Both the position numbers and the translations under genes were made by a program. Below the pieces are notes generated by a model. The model was not told the origin of the DNA. It saw only the letters and a list, made by a program, of their open reading frames with translations, and made no database searches. A stretch of DNA of 64,000 nt from CAZWSX01 sp964636985 (GTDB lineage Bacteria; Planctomycetota; Planctomycetia; Pirellulales; Pirellulaceae). This document shows, piece after piece, positions 33,458 through 42,666 of this stretch (positions are counted from its first letter, which is position 1; each line of letters begins with the position of its first letter). Location: NCBI GenBank assembly GCA_964636985.1, contig CAZWSX010000029.1, forward strand, positions 1 to 64,000, given 5' to 3'.

Positions 33458-35813
33458 CAAATCTGGCATTGGTATTTTCGTTCTTCTGCTTTGTTCGCTC
33501 TGCCAGTTCGCCTATGCACAGTTGGCGCCTGAGATTGGCTACGCCGTTCCTTCTGGTGGCCAAGTAGGGAAGACGGTCGATGTGACTCTTGGTGGATACG
33601 ACTGGACGCCGGACATGCAGGTGTTTGTGCGCGATCCCCGCGTGCAACTGTCGCTGGCTGGTACTCCGACGGAAGTCCTCACGCCTGACCCGCCGTTTTG
33701 GTTTGGTGCTAAGGGCCGTGGTTACGCTTGGCCGTTGCCGCGCGAGTTCCCCGCCAAGCTGACCGTTGCGCCCGATGTGCCGCCGGGATTCATCAAGTGG
33801 CAAGCGGCCAACGCGAACGGCGTCTCGCCGCCGGGCGTCTTGCACATCAGTCCCTATCCCGAAGTCCTGGAGGACTCCAATCGCAAATCTGCGCAGGAGT
33901 TACCTGCGTTGCCGCTTGTCGTTAACGGCCAAATCCAGCGCATCGAGGAGATCGATCTCTATACCTTCAAGGTCGACAAAGCGGGACCGGTTTCCATCGA
34001 AATCATCGCCCGCCGGCTCAACTCCCCGCTGCATGGTGTGTTGAGCGTTCGCGATCCGGGTGGCAAAACGCTCGTCGATATCGCCGACACCGAAGGACAC
34101 GACTTCACCGTCACTTTCGCCGCCGAGGCCAACACCCCGTATACGCTTCTCTTGCACGATGTCGATTACGCCGGCGATCGTTCCTACGCCTACCGCCTTC
34201 AACTCTCGTCTGGTGCCCGTGTGCTAGCCGCATATCCGTCGAGCGGCAAGCGCGGTGAAACGGTTGCCGTCGAGTTCGTCGGTTACGGCGTTGCGACAGG
34301 TAAGGGCGAGATCGAATCGGTGACGCGGAACGTTGCGTTTCCCGCTCTCGCCGAGGCGCAGTTTCTCCACACCCTCGATACGCCGCTGGGGCCGGCGACC
34401 TTTTCGCTGGGCCTGAGCGATATCGCCGAACTCATTGAACCAACGGGTTCTCAATCGTTTGCGCTTCCTTCGGCACCAACTGCCGTCACAGCTTCGATCG
34501 AGAGTCCCCTGGGAAGCGATATCTTCGATGCCAACCTTACTGCTGCGACGGCATACGAGATCTCCGCTCGTTCGATGTCGCCGTCGACGCCCGTCGATTT
34601 GGAAATCGCGGTTCTGGGGAGTGACGGCAAGGAACTTGCCTACACCGACGACATGATCAAAACGGTCGATCCAGTGGTCCTGTTCACGCCACCGGCCGAT
34701 GGGATCTATCGCATTGTCGTGACGGACAATAGCGCCAAATCGTTCGGGCGGGCTGCCAACTACCGGCTGTCGCTCACAATTCCGCGGCCCGATTTCACGT
34801 TAGGGCCAAACGTTCCCAGTCAACTCGCTGTTCCTTTGGGGACAACGGCCAAGTTTCCGCTTCAAATCGTGAGGACGGCAGGCTTCACGCAAGTCGTCAA
34901 CGTCGCGATCAATGGATTGCCCGCCGGCGTCACAGTCCCGGCCGATCTCAAGATCGCCGAGAGTGCGGCCGAGCTACAAATCGATCTCACGTGCGCCGCC
35001 GATGCCGCAGCCGATGCCAAACTAGTCACCTTCACACTGACGGGCACAGCCGCCGATGGGTCGTCGCGCAAGGTGGAACATCAGGCTGTGATTGCGGCGA
35101 CGATGAAGACGCGCCTCAAGATCACGCCTGAGGGGCTCGACGACGTCCGCCGTATTCAGCGTGGCAGCACCTACCTAGGGCCGCTCTATTTCAATCGGCT
35201 CGAAGGCTACAGCGGCCCGGTCACGATCGAGATGACCAGCAAACAACAACGTCACCGACAGGGCCTTCGCGGCGAAGAGATGGATGTCCCGGCGGATGTC
35301 ACGCGATTCGAATACCCGATTTTCGTTCCGGAGTGGATGGAAACCACCAAGACCAGCCGCATGATTATCAACGGCGTAGTTCGCGTTCCCGACCCTAAGG
35401 GGAATATGCGAACGCTGGTGCAACAACAGGAATTGCGATTGGGTTTGTTGCCTGTCGGCGCCCACATGAAACTCGCGGCGGAACAACCGCTGACCAAGAT
35501 CAAGCGCGGTGCCACGCTGGAGATGACGCTCACGCTCACCAAAGCGCCGGAATTCAAAGACGTGGCGACCATCGCGCTACACGCGATCGACATCGCTCCG
35601 GGCGAACGAATCACGGCGGACAAGGCCCAAAACAAAGCGTTCTCGGTGAAGCCCATCGAAGCCGATGCTGCGGGCGTTTACCGGGTATCGATTACGGCGG
35701 CCGACGATCAAAAGCTCGTCGGCGAGCACACCGTGACGCTCCGAGCGAGCGCGATGCAAGGCGGCAAATACCTTGTCGCCGCCGATGCCGTGGTCACCGT
35801 GATTGTGGAGTAG
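33396..35813 (+). CDS. Large secreted PPC-domain protein
   Basis: An approximately 805-residue exported protein. The signal-like core is SGIGIFVLLLCSLCQFAYAQ, after which the mature domains are beta-rich. Blocks such as EEIDLYTFKVDKAGPVSIEI and TYRLSL-like repeats resemble bacterial pre-peptidase C-terminal (PPC) domains. No catalytic domain is seen, so a scaffold or surface binding role is likely. The frame is open from 33360. I chose GTG at 33396, which has AAGGA a few bases upstream. Either start makes the first 20-35 residues a translation of the intergenic hairpin, so the true start is uncertain. It follows the second DUF1501 gene. Confidence 0.78.
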   Translation: MSGEAVSPLEFFSVNSGSPRCKSGIGIFVLLLCSLCQFAYAQLAPEIGYAVPSGGQVGKTVDVTLGGYDWTPDMQVFVRDPRVQLSLAGTPTEVLTPDPPFWFGAKGRGYAWPLPREFPAKLTVAPDVPPGFIKWQAANANGVSPPGVLHISPYPEVLEDSNRKSAQELPALPLVVNGQIQRIEEIDLYTFKVDKAGPVSIEIIARRLNSPLHGVLSVRDPGGKTLVDIADTEGHDFTVTFAAEANTPYTLLLHDVDYAGDRSYAYRLQLSSGARVLAAYPSSGKRGETVAVEFVGYGVATGKGEIESVTRNVAFPALAEAQFLHTLDTPLGPATFSLGLSDIAELIEPTGSQSFALPSAPTAVTASIESPLGSDIFDANLTAATAYEISARSMSPSTPVDLEIAVLGSDGKELAYTDDMIKTVDPVVLFTPPADGIYRIVVTDNSAKSFGRAANYRLSLTIPRPDFTLGPNVPSQLAVPLGTTAKFPLQIVRTAGFTQVVNVAINGLPAGVTVPADLKIAESAAELQIDLTCAADAAADAKLVTFTLTGTAADGSSRKVEHQAVIAATMKTRLKITPEGLDDVRRIQRGSTYLGPLYFNRLEGYSGPVTIEMTSKQQRHRQGLRGEEMDVPADVTRFEYPIFVPEWMETTKTSRMIINGVVRVPDPKGNMRTLVQQQELRLGLLPVGAHMKLAAEQPLTKIKRGATLEMTLTLTKAPEFKDVATIALHAIDIAPGERITADKAQNKAFSVKPIEADAAGVYRVSITAADDQKLVGEHTVTLRASAMQGGKYLVAADAVVTVIVE

Positions 35814-35833
35814 CGACTCTCCGCGTTTCTCTT

Positions 35834-36985
35834 TCAGTAGCGAAACTCCGCCGCCACGGCAGAGTTGCCTGGAAGTACGCTCGCATCGACATCGAGGACC
35901 TCGCCCTGCTTGAGGTACGTCTCGGTGGCGACCCAATCGAGCAAGTTGTCGTCATCTGGCCGCATCTCCGCGTGCAAGGCGATCGTTTGATTCTCCTGGT
36001 CGAACTTGCCCCACTGGCAGCGCGAACTATCGATCAGCAACGTCTTCACTCGGCCTTGAGCCGCGGCCAACAGGACATTCCTGATTTCGCACGACCCTTT
36101 CCCCGTGCCGGCCGCTTCACCGTACGACTCAATCGCCTTATGACGGCGGTTGATAAGAACTCGCTCTGCAGAGAGCCACGACTGGGTGTGCAGTTCGTGC
36201 GGGCTGAGATAATCGGCGTTCCCCACGACGCCGTCATCAAGCACGTCCGGATAGCGCGAGATCTCGCGGTACAGCCTCAAATTCGGCTGCGTCGAAGCAA
36301 GAATCAGCGGCGGATGCTCGCGGTGCAGGAGCTGAGTAACCGCCGAATCGATTTCACGAAAGAACGCTTTCGTTTCGTTGCGCTCGGCATCGGCCTTACC
36401 GCCCTGGCCGTGGTGTACGGAGGCCGCCTTGCCCATCTGTGCCGAAGCACCGGAATGCACCTGCCGCGTCCCCGTGACGGGCTCGTAGCGCATGGTCTCC
36501 TTGATGTTCGTGGGCAAATCGCGATGCACAATCGGCTCGAAAGTGAAACGCGATCCGTGGAACAGTCGTACTCGATCGCGACTGAACGCCAGCGTTGCGT
36601 AGCCCACGTCGTTCACCAACAGCGGCAACAGCCTGGCGACGTGAAATCGCTTTCCCACGTGCAAACATTCCTTGAAACGGATCGGCAAACGCCACGCCGA
36701 GAAGACTCCGTAGCCCAGGAAGATCGCCAAGCCTTGGCTGCGGTCGTGCCAGAAGTCGTGGTTATCGACCAGTTGAAGGGCCAGCCTTGCGAGCCGGCGG
36801 CTTTCCTCCGGGGCCATGCCATGATCGCAAAACTCTCCTTCGGCCTTCGAGACCAGGTTTTTCAACCGGACGTGATCTTGAAACTCGTCAGGACTTCCCG
36901 GAAAAGTGGGCAAATAAAGCGATGCACATGGCCCTTGTTGCGGCGACGCGAGCTGCTTCCACTCATTCGTTCCAATGGCATCCAT
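35834..36985 (-). CDS. baeRF-family (release factor-like) protein
   Basis: A 383-residue protein I match by pattern to the bacterial archaeo-eukaryotic release factor (baeRF) group, probably baeRF7. Features include CASLYLPTFPGSPDEFQDHVRLKNL near the N-terminus, a central region, REIDSAVTQLLHREHPPLILAST and the late YREISRYPDVLDDGVVGNADYLS and ELHTQSWLSAERV. The family is predicted to act in ribosome rescue or stress, with little experimental work. I chose ATG at 36985, preceded by GGAGG at seven bases; the open frame upstream to 37171 is not protein-like. It lies downstream of the CHAD protein gene. Confidence 0.75.
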   Translation of the reverse strand: MDAIGTNEWKQLASPQQGPCASLYLPTFPGSPDEFQDHVRLKNLVSKAEGEFCDHGMAPEESRRLARLALQLVDNHDFWHDRSQGLAIFLGYGVFSAWRLPIRFKECLHVGKRFHVARLLPLLVNDVGYATLAFSRDRVRLFHGSRFTFEPIVHRDLPTNIKETMRYEPVTGTRQVHSGASAQMGKAASVHHGQGGKADAERNETKAFFREIDSAVTQLLHREHPPLILASTQPNLRLYREISRYPDVLDDGVVGNADYLSPHELHTQSWLSAERVLINRRHKAIESYGEAAGTGKGSCEIRNVLLAAAQGRVKTLLIDSSRCQWGKFDQENQTIALHAEMRPDDDNLLDWVATETYLKQGEVLDVDASVLPGNSAVAAEFRY

Positions 36986-37174
36986 AACAAACCTCCGTTC
37001 GATGAAATGAGAACCGAGGAAGAATTTGCAATCCGCGTGCCCGACCGGCGTCCAACGAGTGAAGCGAGCTCCTCGCGCGATCCCGTTGGAAATGACGCTT
37101 TTGCGATGTGCGGTGCGTGTGCGTTTAGGCGCACTTCCTTGAGGCCGCGCGCCACCGTGCGCGCCCATCAACCC

Positions 37175-38089
37175 CTACGGGCGATATCGCACCAGAGCGA
37201 CGATCTTCCCCGAAACATCACTGATTAACGATGCGACGTCGTGCGATTGCCACCATTTCCAGAATGCCTTCTCGAGCCGTTGCATGGTGGCGGTTGCCTT
37301 CTTCTCGAGCGACTTGAACTGCTTGGCATCCATTGCCTCTTTTTCGCGGCGAAGGCTCTCGATGCCCACCGTCTGATCGTGAATCTGGCCCACCTGGTCC
37401 TGAATTTTCTGCAGGTAGTTGATCAGCGGCGTCCACTTGGAGTCGCCTAGAATCTCCATGGCGAACTCGCAGCTATATCGGAACCGCTTGCCGGCGATCC
37501 GCAGGTGATGGAGCGACGATTGGTCGTCGGGCTGAATATCGCACCGCGAGACAAATCGCCCCAGTTCGTCGAACAAGTGTTTGCCAAGCACCGGTTGCAT
37601 AGGCTCCTTCCGTTCGGCGCGGCGGATGTCTTCCATCAAGTCGCGAATCTGTTTTGCGAACTGCTTTGCACCGCGCGGATGCCCAATCGCCTTGACGACG
37701 GGGGCCAGGGCATCGTCGCGGCGTTTCTTGAGCGAGCGAATCATCTCCTTACCCGCATCGCCATCCGCCTCGCGCAGCCAATGCCGCAAAACATCATCGT
37801 CGCGGGCACTATTGCAGGCGTCGCGAATTTCCTGCGAACGCTTGATCAGCTTTTTGCACTCGCCGTTCCTTCCGAAGCCCGACGCGAGGCGCAAAGCGGC
37901 CTCCGCCCGGCGGCATGCCACTCGCAGGTCGTGCAGCGATTTGGAAGAGACTTCGCCGGCGCAAACTTCCTGCTGTTGCTTGGCGACATCGTGCAGCGCC
38001 TTGGCAATCGTCTTGCTCGCCGAGGCCATGCGTCGCCCGTCAGGCTTGGCACGTCGCGCGGTCGTTACACGAAGCAGTTGCGTTGCCAT
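37175..38089 (-). CDS. CHAD-domain protein
   Basis: A 304-residue all-helical protein with a CHAD domain. CHAD proteins bind polyphosphate. The signature residues are visible: SLHDLRVACRRAEAALRL near residues 50-67 and LHHLRIAGKRFRYSCEFA near 192-209, with basic residues clustered between them. It is encoded 13 bases downstream of the APH-like/P-loop gene, so one operon is likely. Whether it is a regulator or an enzyme partner is unknown. No CYTH domain is fused. Confidence 0.92.
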   Translation of the reverse strand: MATQLLRVTTARRAKPDGRRMASASKTIAKALHDVAKQQQEVCAGEVSSKSLHDLRVACRRAEAALRLASGFGRNGECKKLIKRSQEIRDACNSARDDDVLRHWLREADGDAGKEMIRSLKKRRDDALAPVVKAIGHPRGAKQFAKQIRDLMEDIRRAERKEPMQPVLGKHLFDELGRFVSRCDIQPDDQSSLHHLRIAGKRFRYSCEFAMEILGDSKWTPLINYLQKIQDQVGQIHDQTVGIESLRREKEAMDAKQFKSLEKKATATMQRLEKAFWKWWQSHDVASLISDVSGKIVALVRYRP

Positions 38090-38102
38090 CGAAATCAGCT
38101 AC

Positions 38103-39671
38103 TTAAGTTCCCATGCGCTGTTTGAGCCGCGCCGTCACTTGGGCCACCTGGGCCTCCAAGGGGAGCGTGGTATCAATCTGAATCTGCGGTATTTCCAGCG
38201 GCCAGGCTTCCCACGAAGCCCGTTGCCGCTCGTAAACATCGGCCCGCGCCTCCGATACATCGTCGCCGCTGGCAAGGCGATCAGCAATCCGTTGCCTAGC
38301 GACTTCTTCCGGACATTGGCACTCAATTGCTAAGAAAATGGCATCGGGAACGCTCGCTAGCTCGCGCGCAGCCGCCAATTGACTCGCCTTCGCGAAAGTC
38401 GCGTCGAGCACAATAGAAACGCGTTCTCGGTGGAGTTCGGCGCCGCGGCGGAACATTTCGCGATAGACTCGCTCGCGCGACTCGGGACTATATCGTCCTT
38501 GGTCCACTTGCTGCGGCCCGGCGGCGTTTGCCTCGATCGACTCGCCCGAAATTTCCCTCCGGACCACGTCGCTACGGATCATCTCGGTGGAAAACGTGTC
38601 GGACAAGGCGCGTCCCAGGTAGCTTTTTCCCGTGCCGGAAAGGCCGCCCATGGCGAGCACGATCGGCCGCGCCAGCTTCGAAACGTACTGATCCGCCAAC
38701 TCCAAATGGGCGAGTGCTTCGTCATACGCTTTCGCCTTCGCGGTGCCGTCGAGTTGATCGAAGCGCAGCGCGGCCACCTTGGCACGAACACTCGCCCGGT
38801 AGGCCTTATAGAACTGAACTAGCTCGCAAGGAGGGCAATCGCCAATCCTCTTTTCCAGCTTGCTGCGAATTTGCTCCCCCACCCACGACGCGCCAACCAA
38901 ATCGCATTCCATTGCCAAGAAGGCGAGTTCATCGGCGATATCGATGGTGCGAAACTCCTCGCTGAACTCGATGCAATCGAAGATCGCGACCGGGTCGGTA
39001 AGACAAATATGCTCGGGCCGCAGGTCGCCATGGCCATCGACAACGCGTCCGTTGGCTACCCGCTCGTCGAACAACTCCGGATGCAGTTGCAACAGTTGGA
39101 GCTGATATCCATGCACGCGCTGCACGATTTCCCGCGGCAGCGCGTGTCGTTCTTTCAACAGTTCCTCTCGATTTTGCCGCACGTGCTTCAGGAACCGCTC
39201 TCGGTACTTCACCGCCGAGATGGAAGCTGGTTGTAGGCCGCGATAAAACGCCGCGAGATGTTGCGAGACGCGATCGACATCAGCTGGCGTCAGCTTGTCG
39301 TCGCGAATGCGCGCGTCCAACATCTCCTGCGGCGGCATCCGCTTCATCACGACCAGCCAATCGACTGGCTCGCCTTGGCCGTCGATTTCGAAGTGCCCGT
39401 CGCGACCGCGGGTGACCGGAACAACGTCCAAGTAGATGCCCGGCGCCAAACGTCGGTTCAGCCGCAGTTCTTCGCGGCACGCATATTCCCTGGCGGCCGG
39501 CGTGCTGAAATCGAGAAAGTCGAACTTGAGCGGCTTTTTGAGTTTGTAGGCAAAGTCGCCTGCCAAAAAGACCTGCGAAATGTGGGTTTCGATTTGCTGC
39601 ACGCTTTCCGGCCGCGACGGATAAGCGTCGCGGCGCGAGAGCCAATCTACCAACTGTGCATGAGTGTCCAT
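38103..39671 (-). CDS. Aminoglycoside phosphotransferase-like/P-loop kinase fusion
   Basis: A 522-residue two-domain protein. The N-terminal half resembles aminoglycoside phosphotransferase-fold kinases, with VVDGHGDLRPEHICL near residues 211-225 (catalytic-loop Asp) and IFDCIEFSEEFRTIDIADE as the metal-binding region. The C-terminal half is a P-loop kinase with Walker A GGLSGTGKS at 342-350 and a later VLDATF. Such fusions are annotated widely as bifunctional phosphotransferase/ATP-binding proteins, with the substrate unknown. ATG at 39671 is chosen over the longer frame (MNFDSP). It starts the unit that includes the CHAD gene. Confidence 0.87.
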   Translation of the reverse strand: MDTHAQLVDWLSRRDAYPSRPESVQQIETHISQVFLAGDFAYKLKKPLKFDFLDFSTPAAREYACREELRLNRRLAPGIYLDVVPVTRGRDGHFEIDGQGEPVDWLVVMKRMPPQEMLDARIRDDKLTPADVDRVSQHLAAFYRGLQPASISAVKYRERFLKHVRQNREELLKERHALPREIVQRVHGYQLQLLQLHPELFDERVANGRVVDGHGDLRPEHICLTDPVAIFDCIEFSEEFRTIDIADELAFLAMECDLVGASWVGEQIRSKLEKRIGDCPPCELVQFYKAYRASVRAKVAALRFDQLDGTAKAKAYDEALAHLELADQYVSKLARPIVLAMGGLSGTGKSYLGRALSDTFSTEMIRSDVVRREISGESIEANAAGPQQVDQGRYSPESRERVYREMFRRGAELHRERVSIVLDATFAKASQLAAARELASVPDAIFLAIECQCPEEVARQRIADRLASGDDVSEARADVYERQRASWEAWPLEIPQIQIDTTLPLEAQVAQVTARLKQRMGT

Positions 39672-40106
39672 CGCGTCACACCGTTTTGGCGAATCGAAAT
39701 TCACGATCGCTCACATTCACCATCGCTCACATTTCACGGGCAAATACCAAGGGTGCAACGACCGTGCCGCTGGGCTCCCCGGACTCCACCCCTTTGAATT
39801 CTATTCCCTGAAAAATCTACACCGTCATTTACACATCAACGGCCGTGCGTCGCCGGGGACATCGGCAAACTCAGCGGCAGGTCCGACTTTGACTCAAGAG
39901 GCAGGCGGTCGCTTCGACCAGGGGTGAACTCGATGGAGCATCAACCGCTATTTTGCCGGAAGTTTTCGCACATGACGAAACGTTGATGTCCGACCCGACA
40001 ACGCGCGGTTCGATTGGCACCGAACTTGCGATACTCTCGCAGCGTGGGCATCGTCCCTCGGAATCGCTTTCTTATCGCTTTGCTTGGACATGGAGGTTAC
40101 CAAACG
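39672..40106. other. Spacer upstream of two divergent genes
   Basis: A 435-base region between the APH-like/P-loop gene (minus) and the zinc-ribbon gene (plus). A short direct repeat (ATCGCTCACATTCAC then ATCGCTCACATTTCAC, about 39706-39737) lies 35-66 bases from the minus-strand start. It could be an operator. No other structure or gene is clear. Confidence 0.55.
39705..39737. repeat. Short tandem direct repeat near a start codon
   Basis: Two near-identical units of 16-17 bases, differing by one leading base and one inserted T, lie 34 bases upstream of the APH-like/P-loop gene. Their position relative to the start would suit binding of a dimeric regulator, but no regulator gene is adjacent. 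Confidence 0.4.
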
Positions 40107-40307
40107 ATGAGCTACCCCACTTTCTTTCAACACTCATGCTCCCGATGCGGACGGTTCTCGCAAGTACGAGTTGAGATGCTCGGAAAGCGAATGAGGTGTT
40201 GGCGTTGCGGCGTGATCTTCGTCGCCGGTGAATCGAGCCAACAACCTCGCCCTACCAAAAAACGGAGCGTCGCGGCAACTTTCCCCGAAGTTTGTTCGAC
40301 ACGTTAA
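40107..40307 (+). CDS. Small zinc-ribbon protein
   Basis: A 66-residue protein with two CxxC pairs (Cys11/14 in CSRCG, Cys31/34 in CWRCG) separated by 16 residues, in the order expected for a zinc ribbon: FQHSCSRCGRFSQVRVEMLGKRMRCWRCGVIFVA. I recall similar short sequences from planctomycete proteins, where they often form the N-terminus of larger proteins. Here it stands alone. The ATG has GGAGG about ten bases upstream, and the open frame further back is not protein-like. The role is unknown; nucleic-acid or protein binding is plausible. Confidence 0.72.
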   Translation: MSYPTFFQHSCSRCGRFSQVRVEMLGKRMRCWRCGVIFVAGESSQQPRPTKKRSVAATFPEVCSTR

Positions 40308-40502
40308 ATTGCTTTCGATCGAGATCCCCCGATGCTTTCGGACTTATTCCCGCTGGATTCGTTCTCCGTCCAGCCGGTTTAGGTAACATCCGCCCTCGTG
40401 GCCGACGCTATCCCACCCACGGCCGACAGATGTCCCCGCGAGCGTGACAACAATTGATGCGGGAGCATCGGGGTGATCTTGTTCGAGAGTGAATTCAGCT
40501 CA

Positions 40503-41831
40503 CTAGGGTCGAAGCAACTCGAGCACAGCACCGGCCATCGTCCGAACGCCCGTCTTCAGCGATTGATCGGCATCGGGATAGTAGAGCGGCGAATGCAATG
40601 ATGGAACCGCTCCTCCTTGCTCCTTGTACTTGGCCAGACGTTCGGCCGAGACGGAACCGAGCTTGTACATCACGATCGGAATCCCTGCTTTGCCGAATCG
40701 GGAAAAATCCTCGGCCCCCATGCTCTTTTCGCAGGGAACAACGTTCTCTTTCCCGATCAGTTTTTGGAACACATCCCGCAGTCGCGAGGCCAATTCTTCG
40801 TCGTTGTAGAGCGAGGGCGAGTTCTCACCGCGCTTGATGATGGGCTCAGGCGCACCTGCCGCCATCGCTGCCGCCTTGGCCTTGCGTTCGATCGCTTTCA
40901 AGATCTGCTCGTGCACCTCGTCGCTGTAGCTGCGGATGGTCAACTGCAAATGGCAGCGATCGTCGATGATGTTGTGCTTGCTTCCCCCGTGGATCGAGCC
41001 GACAGTCACTACCGCTGGTTCGGTCGGCTTGATCTCGCGCGAGACAATGGTCTGGAGCGAAACGATCAGCTGCGCGGCGATCACAATCGGGTCGATCGTG
41101 TTGTGCGGTCCGGCGCCGTGTCCCCCTTTGCCAAGAACGGTGATATCGAGACTATCGACATTCGCCAGCGTGAAGCCGCCGCTGACGCCGACCTTCCCTG
41201 TGGGAATCACTGCATCGACATGCAACGCGATGGCCATGTCGGGGCGGCCGAGTTTATCGAACAGGCCGTCTTCGATCATCGCCTGCGCGCCGGCCACTCG
41301 CTCCTCAGCCGGCTGGCACAAAAACATCACCCGCCCCTTCCACGCCTTACGATGCGCCCCCAAGTACCGCGCGACGCCGATCAAGTTCGTCATGTGAATG
41401 TCGTGACCGCAGGCGTGCATCACGCCCACTTCGCCCGAGGGAGCATCGACCGTCACCTTCGACGCGTAAGGAAGCTCCGTTTTCTCGCGTACCGGAAGCG
41501 CGTCCATATCCGCCCGCAACATGATGAGCTTGCCTTCCTTGGCACCTTCGGCACTCGATAACATGCCGACCACGCCGTGCCCGCCAATCCCAGTCGTCAC
41601 TTCGCAGCCGGCCGCTTTCAGCTCCTGCGCCATCCGAGCAGCAGTTTTCTCTTCATACAGCGAGAGTTCTGGATGGCTGTGGAGCTCGCGATAGAGTTCC
41701 ACCAGCGACGGAATCTCCTTGTTGCTCCACTCGTTGATATCATCGGCACGCACGGTGGGGCTAGAGATCGTCGCAATCATGGTGAGTCCAATGACAAAAG
41801 AGATGACGATGCGAGAAGGGTAACGCGGCAT
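40503..41831 (-). CDS. M20-family amidohydrolase, exported
   Basis: A 442-residue zinc-dependent peptidase/amidohydrolase of the M20D type (hippurate hydrolase-like). A signal sequence (MPRYPSRIVISFVIGLTMIA) precedes YRELHSHPELS, the metal-binding HACGHDIHMTN, PAEERVAGAQAM with the catalytic Glu pair, and GKGGHGAGPHNTIDP in the dimerisation lid. The start ATG at 41831 has AAGGAG six bases upstream. It is 34 bases downstream of the ethanolamine ammonia-lyase eutC gene on the same strand and may be read together with it. The substrate is probably an N-acylated amino acid or amide. Confidence 0.9.
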   Translation of the reverse strand: MPRYPSRIVISFVIGLTMIATISSPTVRADDINEWSNKEIPSLVELYRELHSHPELSLYEEKTAARMAQELKAAGCEVTTGIGGHGVVGMLSSAEGAKEGKLIMLRADMDALPVREKTELPYASKVTVDAPSGEVGVMHACGHDIHMTNLIGVARYLGAHRKAWKGRVMFLCQPAEERVAGAQAMIEDGLFDKLGRPDMAIALHVDAVIPTGKVGVSGGFTLANVDSLDITVLGKGGHGAGPHNTIDPIVIAAQLIVSLQTIVSREIKPTEPAVVTVGSIHGGSKHNIIDDRCHLQLTIRSYSDEVHEQILKAIERKAKAAAMAAGAPEPIIKRGENSPSLYNDEELASRLRDVFQKLIGKENVVPCEKSMGAEDFSRFGKAGIPIVMYKLGSVSAERLAKYKEQGGAVPSLHSPLYYPDADQSLKTGVRTMAGAVLELLRP

Positions 41832-41865
41832 GGCTGGCTCCTTGAGTGGCGAGTGAGCCATCATT

Positions 41866-42666
41866 CTAAGGCAACCGCGACGGCCGCGGACCTGTTTCCA
41901 GCTCGGGAAGTTTCTCCTTCACTGCCGTGCCGCTGGTTTGTGCTGCCATCATCTGCCGGGCGAGAGCCACAATCCGCGGCGCAGCCAGGGCCGATGGAAC
42001 TCCGGCGTCGTGGATATTCGAAATCAAGTTGCGGTCGGCGTCGGTGTGACCTGCTCGCGGGCGATATGCCATGTACGTCGAAAGGCTCTCGTCGGTCGCC
42101 AAACCGGGACGCTCGCCAATGAGCAGGACAATGAGCTTGGGCGACAGCAGATCGCCTAGATCGTTCATGATCCCGACTCGAGCGTAGCGAACGAAGATCG
42201 TGGCGCCGACCGTCCATCCTTCGGTAGCGGCGGCGGCTTCCAACAGCGGCAACAACACCGGAACTTGCCGACAAACCGCCGCCACCGAAAGCCCATCGCC
42301 AATCACGAACTGAAGATCAACATTGGTGGAACACTGCTGAATGGTTGCCCGTGAGGGCTCGTCGAGCATCCGGCCCAGATCCGGCCGCAGCAAATACTCG
42401 CTCTTTGAACGGGCAGCCGACGAGACGCAAACAAGCGGGTGACTCGCGGTGAAATCGTGGCCAAAGTCGACTGCCGGGTCGATCTCGCGGCGTACTGCGT
42501 CCATCGCCGCCGCGTGATCCTGGCGAAGCGATAGCTGTGTTGCCGTGCGATAGCCGGTTCCTGCGCGGCCAACAAGCAATCGTGCGGGCGTTCGCTGTTG
42601 GAGCTGAGCGAGACGTGACTCGGTATCGCCTGGCGACAGCGATTTGTTGGGCGAATCGTCAGGCAT
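41866..42666 (-). CDS. eutC: Ethanolamine ammonia-lyase, small subunit
   Basis: A 266-residue EutC homologue. With EutB it forms adenosylcobalamin-dependent ethanolamine ammonia-lyase, converting ethanolamine to acetaldehyde and ammonia. Conserved blocks include TPARLLVGRAGTGYRTATQLSLRQDHAAAMDAV, VVIGDGLSV (here QFVIGDGLSVAAV) and RVGIMNDLGDLL, and the SLSTYMAYRPRAGHTDADRNLISNIH segment near the C-terminus. The start ATG at 42666 overlaps the end of the permease gene by eight bases, and the longer upstream frame is a shadow. Length is close to E. coli EutC (295 residues). Confidence 0.93.
   Translation of the reverse strand: MPDDSPNKSLSPGDTESRLAQLQQRTPARLLVGRAGTGYRTATQLSLRQDHAAAMDAVRREIDPAVDFGHDFTASHPLVCVSSAARSKSEYLLRPDLGRMLDEPSRATIQQCSTNVDLQFVIGDGLSVAAVCRQVPVLLPLLEAAAATEGWTVGATIFVRYARVGIMNDLGDLLSPKLIVLLIGERPGLATDESLSTYMAYRPRAGHTDADRNLISNIHDAGVPSALAAPRIVALARQMMAAQTSGTAVKEKLPELETGPRPSRLP

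Noticed and set aside
36986..37171. N-terminal extension of the baeRF-like protein
   Set aside because: The added 62 codons are not protein-like, while ATG 36985 has a GGAGG site at seven bases.
35972..37228. 418-codon plus-strand frame opposite the baeRF-like gene
   Set aside because: Shadow frame; the minus strand has the coherent protein with a ribosome-binding site.
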